The notes under the pieces are model-generated. The model had not been told where the DNA came from. It searched no databases and saw only the letters and a program-made list of their open reading frames with translations. Positions 58,431 to 64,000 of a stretch of 64,000 nt of DNA are shown here, in pieces. The position numbers and the translations under genes were made by a program. The stretch is from Leptolinea sp. HRD-7 (GTDB taxonomy: Bacteria; Chloroflexota; Anaerolineae; Anaerolineales; Anaerolineaceae): assembly GCA_024363285.1 (NCBI GenBank), contig AP024710.1:2078001-2142000 (forward strand), given 5' to 3'. Every line of letters begins with the position of its first letter. Positions within the stretch are counted from its first letter, which is position 1.

Positions 58431-59537
58431 TCACTGGTTTTGGATTACAGAGGCAATACCTCTTGCTGCCAGCAGGTGAACGGCGGATGCTTTGAAAACA
58501 GCGTAAACGTTCCTGTCGACTTTCAACCCCAACTCTTCCACTGATGGACGAGTTACCAGGGCGACCAGTTTAATCCCGGCATCCATTTCTATGCGGATGA
58601 GGGAACCATGATTGAACATGCCGGTGATGCGGCATAGAAGCCGGTTTCGGGCTGTGGAAGGTCTGATCTCTTCATCGGCAGAATATAACGTTATATCCTC
58701 AGGGCGCAGACAAACAAACACATTTGATCCGGCTTGAAGTTGACCGGATGCTTCCAGGGTCACATTGCCCGAACGAATTGTCAGTACATCTTCCTTTACT
58801 CCGGTCACAACACCCGGAATGATATTCTCAACACCCATAAAAGCGGCAACTTCGGGTGTTTTGGGGTGGTCAAATGTATTTTGAACCGGGCCGATCTGAT
58901 GCAGGTGGCCGCCAAACATGACGGCCACCCGGTCACCAATGGTCAGGGCTTCATCAATATCATGGGTGACATATACACAGGTCTGATTGGTTTTTGAGAG
59001 AATATTCCGCAGATCTTCCAGTAATTCCTGGCGGGTGGGCGCGTCAACCGCGCTGAAAGGTTCATCCATCAGGATCAATTCTGTTTCCAGACAAAACGCG
59101 CGCGCCAGGCTTACGCGTTGCGCCTCTCCGCCGGAAAGAACTTTAGCCTGCCGGTCTTTAAGCCGGGTGATGTGCAGCAGGTCCATCCAGTGGTCAACGC
59201 GCTCACGGATCTCGGTTTTGGATAGTCCTCGGAACGCCAGCCCTGTGGCTATATTGTTGCTGACCGTATCGGATAGCAACAGGGGCGATTGAAAAACCGT
59301 GCTCACCTTTCGGCGGTATTCCAGATCTGTCAGATGAGGTTCGCCGGCAAAGCGGATGGAACCGGCGGACGGTTTCATCAAGCCGGCCGCCGCGCGGAGC
59401 AGGGTGCTTTTGCCGGCGCCGTTGGGTCCCAGAAGGATCAGCACTTCATTTTTATACACATCAAGTGATGGCAAATCCAATATGCTGGTTTTGCCCGCCT
59501 TCATCACAAGGCCGCGAATTTCAAGAAGTGTTTCCAT
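58431..59537 (-). CDS. tupC: Tungstate/molybdate ABC transporter ATP-binding protein
   Basis: A 368-residue ATPase. Walker A is LLGPNGAGKSTLLRAAAG near residue 35, the signature is LSGGEAQRVSLARAF near 135, Walker B is LILMDEPFSAVDAP near 155 and the switch His follows in YVTHDIDEAL. The last 130 residues form a TOBE/molbindin-like domain (NVFVCLRPEDITLYSADE, GSLIRIEMDAGIKLVALVTRP) that may bind the oxyanion as a feedback sensor. One base separates it from the permease gene. Confidence 0.92.
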   Translation of the reverse strand: METLLEIRGLVMKAGKTSILDLPSLDVYKNEVLILLGPNGAGKSTLLRAAAGLMKPSAGSIRFAGEPHLTDLEYRRKVSTVFQSPLLLSDTVSNNIATGLAFRGLSKTEIRERVDHWMDLLHITRLKDRQAKVLSGGEAQRVSLARAFCLETELILMDEPFSAVDAPTRQELLEDLRNILSKTNQTCVYVTHDIDEALTIGDRVAVMFGGHLHQIGPVQNTFDHPKTPEVAAFMGVENIIPGVVTGVKEDVLTIRSGNVTLEASGQLQAGSNVFVCLRPEDITLYSADEEIRPSTARNRLLCRITGMFNHGSLIRIEMDAGIKLVALVTRPSVEELGLKVDRNVYAVFKASAVHLLAARGIASVIQNQ

Positions 59538-59538
59538 G

Positions 59539-60231
59539 TTACCGGTTCCGTTGTTGGATGGTTGTCAATGCGAGGTTGACCATAAAAGCGATGCCGATCA
59601 GGATCAGGCTCAACGCGATGGCAGAGGCAAAAATCCCGCGCGAGGCTTCGAGCACAATGGCCGTCGTCAAAACGCGTGTGTGGCCTTCCAGATTGCCGCC
59701 GACCATCATGGACGCACCAACCTCGGAGATCACGCTGCCGAATGCCGCGATGATGGCGGCAAACATTGGCAGGCGGGCTTCTTTCCAGAGGACCAGTACC
59801 ATTTGCGTATTGGAGGCGCCCAGACCGAGCATTTGAACCCGTAGACGGGGGTCAAGCTGCTGGAGGGCGCTGATGATCAGGCCGGCTGCCATGGGGAAGG
59901 CGATCAACACCTGGGCGATGACAATTGCCGCCGGGGTGTAGATCAGATGCAGGTCACCCAGCGGCCCGCTGCGCCAAAGAAAAATGGATACTACCAACCC
60001 AACGACAACCGGAGGAAGCGCCATGCCGGTGTTGATCACGCTGATCCAGAACCGCCTGGTCGGGAAATTCACCAACGCCAGAAATGTGCCGACGGGTAAA
60101 CCAAGCAAAAGGCTAATAATAGTGGCCAGCCCTGAGACCTGTAAAGAAAGCAGGGTGATCCGGATTACTTCCGGATCACCCTGTATCAGTAATTGAAAAG
60201 CCTTTATTACACCATCAACAATATTTTGCAT
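59539..60231 (-). CDS. tupB: Tungstate/molybdate ABC transporter permease
   Basis: A 230-residue inner-membrane permease with about five helices. The ATPase-docking EAA loop is LGASNTQMVLVLWKEARLPMFAAIIAAFGSVISEVGASMMVGGN near 145-190. ISLLLGLPVGTFLALV and GMALPPVVVGLVVSIFL are typical of the TupB group. It begins six bases after tupA ends. Confidence 0.92.
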   Translation of the reverse strand: MQNIVDGVIKAFQLLIQGDPEVIRITLLSLQVSGLATIISLLLGLPVGTFLALVNFPTRRFWISVINTGMALPPVVVGLVVSIFLWRSGPLGDLHLIYTPAAIVIAQVLIAFPMAAGLIISALQQLDPRLRVQMLGLGASNTQMVLVLWKEARLPMFAAIIAAFGSVISEVGASMMVGGNLEGHTRVLTTAIVLEASRGIFASAIALSLILIGIAFMVNLALTTIQQRNR

Positions 60232-60237
60232 TACCTG

Positions 60238-61275
60238 TTATTTTACTGCATCCTCGGCTTTACCGGCATCGGCGATAAACAGCGCCTGGCCGTATTTCTC
60301 TTTGCCAAATTCAGCGATCATTTTCTGGGTATCCGCCGCTACCATCCAATCGGCGAATGCTTTACCGCCGGCGTAGTTGATCTTCGGCCATTTATCGGGA
60401 TTGACGGTGATCACGTGGTAGATATTCAGCAGTGCCTTGTCGCCTTCGTAGAGGATTTCCAGATCGAGAGTATCTTTCATGGAGAGGTAGGTGGCGCGGT
60501 CAGTGAAGGTGTAACCCGCTTTTTCTGAGGCAATCCGCAGTGTGTCACCCATACCCTGACCGGTCTTCAGGTACCAGTCGCCTTCCGGCGTGATCTTGGC
60601 GGATTTCCAGAGGGTCAATTCGGCTTTGTTAGTACCGGAATCGTCGCCGCGGGAAACAAAGGTTGATTTTGATTCAGCGATAGCTTTATAGGCATCGGCT
60701 GTGGAGGCAGCGCCTTTGATCTTGGCCGGGTCGGCTTTGGGGCCAACAATGATGAAGTCATTGTGCATCACCAGCAGGCGTTCTTTGCCAAATCCGCCGG
60801 TCATGTATTCTTTTTCTGAGGCAGGTGCGTGGACGAGAAGCACATCGGCGTTGCCTTCTTTACCCATGGTCAAAGCCTGACCGGTACCCACGGCAACCAT
60901 CTTGACGGTGTAGCCGGAAGCTTTTTCGAAAGCAGGCAGCAGCACATCAAGCAGGCCGGAATCGCGGGTGCTGGTCGTGGTAGCCAGGATGATCTCTTTA
61001 CTGGTAGAGGCATCGGGGCGAGCGGTGGGGGCTGTAGTGGCAGCCGCTGCATCAGCAGGCTTGGCCGCGGCATCGGCGGGGGCGGCGGTGTCAGCAGGTT
61101 TGGCCGCGGCATCGGCGGGGGCGGCGGTGTCAGCAGGTTTGGCTGCAGCATCGGCGGGGGCGGCGGTGTCAGCAGGTTTTGCGGCTTCTGTGGGGGCGGC
61201 AGCCGGCGCGCAGGCAACCAGAACCATGCTGATGAGCATCATTACACTGACTAACGACAAAATTCTCTTCTTCAT
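60238..61275 (-). CDS. tupA: Tungstate-binding lipoprotein TupA
   Basis: Extracellular oxyanion receptor. ATG 61275 has GGAG ten bases upstream and opens a signal peptide with lipobox LVAC (Cys near residue 22). An Ala/Pro/Asp/Lys tether of about 65 residues follows, made of three 13-residue repeats of KPADTAAPADAAA. The binding domain begins EIILATTTSTRDSGLLDVLLPAFEKASG; TTTS is the tungstate-contacting motif of TupA. DVLLVHAPASEKEYM, FVSRGDDSGTNKAELTLW and YTFTDRATYLSM follow. Its similarity is to TupA rather than ModA or WtpA, so tungstate is favoured. Confidence 0.93.
   Translation of the reverse strand: MKKRILSLVSVMMLISMVLVACAPAAAPTEAAKPADTAAPADAAAKPADTAAPADAAAKPADTAAPADAAAKPADAAAATTAPTARPDASTSKEIILATTTSTRDSGLLDVLLPAFEKASGYTVKMVAVGTGQALTMGKEGNADVLLVHAPASEKEYMTGGFGKERLLVMHNDFIIVGPKADPAKIKGAASTADAYKAIAESKSTFVSRGDDSGTNKAELTLWKSAKITPEGDWYLKTGQGMGDTLRIASEKAGYTFTDRATYLSMKDTLDLEILYEGDKALLNIYHVITVNPDKWPKINYAGGKAFADWMVAADTQKMIAEFGKEKYGQALFIADAGKAEDAVK
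61067..61183 (-). repeat. Three tandem 39-base repeats in the TupA tether
   Basis: Units at 61067-61105, 61106-61144 and 61145-61183 are almost identical, each coding 13 residues. A degenerate partial unit precedes them on the plus strand. The repeat is in frame, so copy number can vary without breaking TupA. Confidence 0.92.
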
Positions 61276-61360
61276 TATGTCTCCTTGCACAACATATCGA
61301 TTTGATAAGCCGGTCAAAAATAGGCCGGATTAATCCATTGGTTGGAATATTTCTTCTTCA

Positions 61361-61401
61361 ACTGTATAATTGTATATAGACAATAATACATATACTATAC
61401 A
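61361..61401. promoter_or_regulatory. AT-rich region with TGTATA/TATACA half-sites, candidate operator
   Basis: TGTATA at 61371-61376 and TATACA at 61396-61401 are inverted copies; further GTATAAT-like copies lie at 61363-61369. The right copy overlaps the tupA -10. This is a plausible binding site for the divergently encoded GntR-type regulator. Confidence 0.45.
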
Positions 61402-61422
61402 CTTGATGATTTTTCATGTCAA
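61394..61422 (-). promoter_or_regulatory. Consensus promoter of tupA
   Basis: On the minus strand TTGACA (plus 61417-61422), a 17-base spacer, then TATAGT (plus 61394-61399). The leader is about 110 bases and ends in a ribosome binding site. Confidence 0.8.
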
Positions 61423-61456
61423 TAGATGAGTTTATGTGTTTAGAAAACAGACCCAC

Positions 61457-61473
61457 TATAATAAGTAGCTACT
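61457..61473 (+). promoter_or_regulatory. -10 box and palindrome at the regulator start
   Basis: TATAAT at 61457-61462 is followed by a perfect ten-base palindrome AGTAGCTACT at 61464-61473, directly before the ATG. The -35 is poor and no ribosome binding site is present. The palindrome could be an autoregulatory site. Confidence 0.45.
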
Positions 61474-62568
61474 ATGGATGATGAAAAATTCCAATACATA
61501 CAGATCGCCGCTTCTTTACGCCGGGATATTTTCAATGGTTTATACAAAACCGGGGATAATCTTCCATCCTTGAGGTCAATTTCTGACGCCTGGCATTGCA
61601 CGCTTGGAACGGCGCAGCGGGCATACCAGAAATTGGCGGATGAAGGTTTGGTGACAAGCCACATAGGTAAGGGCACACGGGTGACGGGTATGGTGCCCGT
61701 CAAACAGGAGGATACGCTCCGCCAGGCCAGTTTGATCAATCAGTCAGAAAAATTCCTTATCGAGCTTCTGACGTCAGGGTACACTCCGGTGGAAGTGGAA
61801 GACGCGTTCCGGGTGGCCATGGAGCGGTGGCGGAAGGTCTCACATTCGCAGATCACATCCACACAGCAGACAATCCTCTTTGCCGGCAGCCATGACCCTG
61901 TTGTTGCCTGGATTGCCACGCATTTCAATGAAGTCTCGGTGCGTTACAACCTGAATATCAGTTTCTCCGGCAGCCTCGCCGGGTTGATGACTCTGGCGGA
62001 TGGCAAAGCGGATATCGCCGGTTCTCATCTCTGGGATCGGGAGACGGAAACCTATAACACACCCATGTTGAAAACCCTGTTTCCGGGGGAGAAAATGGCC
62101 CTGATCACGATGGCAAATCGCCGGATGGGGTGGATGATAAAAAAGGGAAATCCGAAAGGATTTCATACCATACAGGATCTATCGCGGCAGGATATCCGGT
62201 TTGTGAATCGCCATGCCGGATCCGGGACACGCGTCTATCTTGACGCGCTCCTGAGTAAAGACAAAATTGATCCGGCGGTAATCAACGGATTTGACAATCA
62301 AAAGGCCAACCACGCGGAAGTCGCCATGGAAATTTCTGAAGGAAAATCGGATGTTGGACTGGGACTCGAAGCAGCCGCCCGAGCCTACGGTCTCGATTTC
62401 ATCTTTGAGAACCTGGAATGCTATGACCTCATCGTCACAGAAAAATCATTTGCCGCGCAGCCTGTGCAGGAATTGATCGCCTGGCTGAAAACAGACAGGT
62501 TCCAGCAGATACTGGCCAGTATGGGCGGGTATGATGGCAAAAACAGCGGTGATGTGCGCTGGACGTGA
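61474..62568 (+). CDS. GntR-type HTH fused to a periplasmic-binding-like domain, candidate oxyanion-responsive regulator
   Basis: A 364-residue regulator. Residues 1-75 are a GntR winged helix: YIQIAASLRRDIFNGLYKTGDNLPSLRSISDAWHCTLGTAQRAYQKLADEGLVTSHIGKGTRV. Residues about 125-350 are a PBP-like domain: ILFAGSHDPVVAWIATHF, GLMTLADGKADIAGSHLWD, IRFVNRHAGSGTRVYLDALL and SDVGLGLEAAARAYGLDFIF, like those attached to ModE-type HTHs. It is divergent from tupABC. I infer that it senses tungstate, molybdate or the cofactor and controls import. No membrane segment is present, so it senses cytoplasmic ligand. Confidence 0.88.
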   Translation: MDDEKFQYIQIAASLRRDIFNGLYKTGDNLPSLRSISDAWHCTLGTAQRAYQKLADEGLVTSHIGKGTRVTGMVPVKQEDTLRQASLINQSEKFLIELLTSGYTPVEVEDAFRVAMERWRKVSHSQITSTQQTILFAGSHDPVVAWIATHFNEVSVRYNLNISFSGSLAGLMTLADGKADIAGSHLWDRETETYNTPMLKTLFPGEKMALITMANRRMGWMIKKGNPKGFHTIQDLSRQDIRFVNRHAGSGTRVYLDALLSKDKIDPAVINGFDNQKANHAEVAMEISEGKSDVGLGLEAAARAYGLDFIFENLECYDLIVTEKSFAAQPVQELIAWLKTDRFQQILASMGGYDGKNSGDVRWT

Positions 62569-62572
62569 TTAT

Positions 62573-63715
62573 CTAGTACCGGAACGTTTCGGGTTCGTAC
62601 AGTGATACCCAGGCATTGATGCCGCCGGTCAGGTTTTTGACCGATGTAAACCCGGCTTTCTTTAAGATCGAAACTCCGCGCGCGGACCGGCGCCCGGAGC
62701 GGCAGATCACCACAATTTCTTTTTGTCTGTCCAGTTCATCCAACCTTTCGGCAAGTTTTTCAAGTGGAATGTTGACCGCGTTGGGCATGGAAGATATCTG
62801 AAGTTCAACCGGGGCGCGCACATCCAGCAGGGTGACCGGCGCGTCACCCTGGAGTTTATTTTGCAGCTCTTCGGGGGTGATCCTGTCTTCGGGCGCAAGC
62901 GTGAAGAGGCTTGAATCCGCGCAAGACGCGGCTGAATCCGTCAGTGTGTGAATGGTAGGATTCTCGCCGCATACCAGGCAGCCGGGCTGTTTGGGGAACG
63001 TCACCTTGTGGAAAGCGGCTTCCAGACCGTCATAGATCATGAATTGACCGATCATTGGAGTCCCAATGCCCAATGCCAGTTTTATCGCCTCCGTAGCCAT
63101 CATGGTGCCCACCACGCCCGGTAAAATACCAAATACGCCGGCATCGGAACAACTGGGAGAAAGCTCCGGCGGGGGAACATTCGGGAAAAGGCAGCGGTAA
63201 CATGGCCCGATCTTCGCGTCAAACACGCTGACCTGACCCTCAAAGCGGTAGATTGCGCCATACACTTCCGGCTTTCCGGTAAGAACACACAGGTCATTGA
63301 TCAGATAACGAGTGGCGAAGTTATCGGTGCAATCCAGAATGATGTCATACTCTTTTGAAATTTCCATAGCAGAACCGGCATTGAAAAATTCTGTGATGGC
63401 ATCAACTTCGATATACGGATTGAGCGCCAGCAGTTTTTGTTTCCCGGATTCCGCTTTCAATTCGCCCACATGCGCTGTGTCATGCAGTATCTGCCGCTGC
63501 AGGTTCGACGCGTCGACCACATCGTCGTCCACCAGACCAATATGCCCAACGCCGGCGGCTGCGAGATAATACGCTGCCGGGGAGCCAAGTCCTCCGGCTC
63601 CTACCAGCAGCATCGAACATTCTTTTAATTTCCGTTGACCTTCCAACCCGACTTCGGGGATCATCAGATGACGGGAATACCGGTAGATTTCTTCCTGCGA
63701 GAATAATTGATTCAT
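62573..63715 (-). CDS. moeB: MoeB/ThiF-type adenylyltransferase with C-terminal rhodanese domain
   Basis: Activates the C-terminal Gly of MoaD-like carriers and probably supplies sulfur through its rhodanese domain. The 380 residues start YRYSRHLMIPEVGLEGQRKL, then the ATP-binding loop LLVGAGGLGSPAAYYLAAAGVG near 36 and ILDCTDNFATRYLINDLC near 130. Zinc cysteines are in CYRCLFP near 178 and CLVCGENP near 254. The rhodanese part has LLDVRAPVELQISSMPNAVNIPLEKL and the active-site loop VVICRSGRRSARG. ThiS could also be a target; nearby moa genes favour MoaD. AGGA precedes the start. Confidence 0.93.
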   Translation of the reverse strand: MNQLFSQEEIYRYSRHLMIPEVGLEGQRKLKECSMLLVGAGGLGSPAAYYLAAAGVGHIGLVDDDVVDASNLQRQILHDTAHVGELKAESGKQKLLALNPYIEVDAITEFFNAGSAMEISKEYDIILDCTDNFATRYLINDLCVLTGKPEVYGAIYRFEGQVSVFDAKIGPCYRCLFPNVPPPELSPSCSDAGVFGILPGVVGTMMATEAIKLALGIGTPMIGQFMIYDGLEAAFHKVTFPKQPGCLVCGENPTIHTLTDSAASCADSSLFTLAPEDRITPEELQNKLQGDAPVTLLDVRAPVELQISSMPNAVNIPLEKLAERLDELDRQKEIVVICRSGRRSARGVSILKKAGFTSVKNLTGGINAWVSLYEPETFRY

Positions 63716-63799
63716 CTTATTCCTGTGAACAAATGCGTATTTTTCTTCAAACGATCAAAAAACCATTATACAGAATTTATTTGTGGATTCGAAAAAAAT

Positions 63800-63830
63800 G
63801 AACCTGTTGATGAATCCCATCAACAGGTTC
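63800..63830 (-). terminator. Terminator of the hydrogenase large-subunit transcript
   Basis: GAACCTGTTGATG and CATCAACAGGTTC form a 13-bp perfect stem with a five-base loop. On the minus strand it is followed by ATTTTTTTC, 40 bases after the hydrogenase stop. Confidence 0.9.
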
Positions 63831-63869
63831 ACAGGGAAGTGTTTGATTTTAAACCTGAATACGTCAGGG

Positions 63870-64000
63870 TTACCGGTCTGTACAGGAACAGCAGGGATCG
63901 ATGGACGCCTGAATCAGGGGCATGTCCGCCAGATACTGTCCTTTGACCATCGCCTTAATGGATGGAATGTTCATGAAAGACGGCGTGCGAATTTTGACAC
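63870..64000 (-). CDS. Group 4 [NiFe]-hydrogenase large subunit (Ech/Hyc-type), C-terminal fragment
   Basis: Only the last 43 residues are in the window; the 5' part lies beyond base 64000. They read VKIRTPSFMNIPSIKAMVKGQYLADMPLIQASIDPCCSCTDR and stop. This matches the C-terminus of NuoD-like hydrogenase subunits; DPCCSC holds the two nickel-binding cysteines that NuoD lacks, so it is a hydrogenase and not complex I. There is no peptide after the motif beyond three residues, so no maturation-protease tail, as I recall for EchE and CooH. The preceding operon genes are not visible. It would act at the membrane in proton reduction linked to ion pumping. Confidence 0.85.
   Translation of the reverse strand, partial: VKIRTPSFMNIPSIKAMVKGQYLADMPLIQASIDPCCSCTDR

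Noticed and set aside
61067-61183. CRISPR-like array of direct repeats
   Set aside because: The units are contiguous with no spacers and code in frame for the TupA tether.
60829-61254. 141-residue Gly-rich open frame opposite tupA
   Set aside because: It is the antisense of the Ala/Pro/Asp repeats and has no start signal.
1-64000. Insertion sequences, phage, integron or attachment sites
   Set aside because: No transposase, integrase, recombinase or matching direct repeats were found; the region looks like stable chromosome.

Overview
The window is chromosomal DNA from an anaerobic bacterium. It is best explained as a member of the Chloroflexota, probably class Anaerolineae. That placement is inferred from gene content: a GlmL/MutL-like ATPase inside a membrane-protein module with no mutase genes, four-repeat ribosomal protein S1, a very long SecA, and the SCO1664/DUF3090 pair. 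No rRNA is present to confirm it. Both edges cut genes: uppS on the left and a group 4 [NiFe]-hydrogenase large subunit on the right.

Layout. 1-6 kb: uppS and frr, a ParB-fold protein, a phosphoesterase, acpS and a catalytic/non-catalytic M16 peptidase pair. 6.1-12.8 kb: a five-gene operon with overlapping genes, NuoE-, NuoF- and NuoG-like followed by NfnA- and NfnB-like, which looks like a composite flavin-based transhydrogenase. 12.9-21.4 kb: a membrane protein, an M19 dipeptidase, rpsA, a giant secA and lpd. 21.6-23.3 kb: a self-contained SDR-TetR-SMR efflux operon with a perfect operator inside its promoter. 23.4-26.9 kb: nadC-nadA-nadB. 27.1-27.5 kb: a decayed VOC-family gene. 27.5-33.6 kb: DUF3090, SCO1664, homoserine dehydrogenase, a thiolase-like remnant, folK, folP and a polytopic membrane protein. 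33.6-35.6 kb: murI, a glutamine amidotransferase and rplS. 35.8-39 kb: an ECF sigma factor and a large membrane-anchored partner. 39-42.1 kb: uvrC and selD. 42.1-50.6 kb: a PIG-L deacetylase and a seven- or eight-gene membrane module containing the GlmL-like ATPase. 50.7-55.6 kb: a phosphohexomutase, a DUF389/SH3 protein, a HAD protein, a BMP-like lipoprotein and a sugar transferase. 55.65 kb: tRNA-Glu(CUC). 56-63.7 kb: moaE, moaC, moaA, moaD, a TupABC-type tungstate/molybdate importer, its divergent GntR-PBP regulator and a MoeB-rhodanese protein. 63.87 kb to the end: the hydrogenase fragment.

How it fits together. The redox operon, the tungstate/molybdate importer, the molybdopterin pathway, the membrane hydrogenase and selD all suit a fermentative, hydrogen- or formate-handling anaerobe. 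The selD gene has an in-frame UGA at the catalytic position, followed at a suitable distance by a SECIS-like hairpin. SelD is therefore probably itself a selenoprotein, and a gene call that begins after the UGA loses its N-terminus.

A recurring signal is a -10 box 6-8 bases upstream of an ATG with no ribosome binding site (the SDR, selD, HAD and sugar-transferase genes, and possibly a small ORF at 42.9 kb). This suggests leaderless transcripts are common here. All functions are read from motifs and gene order; no database search was possible.
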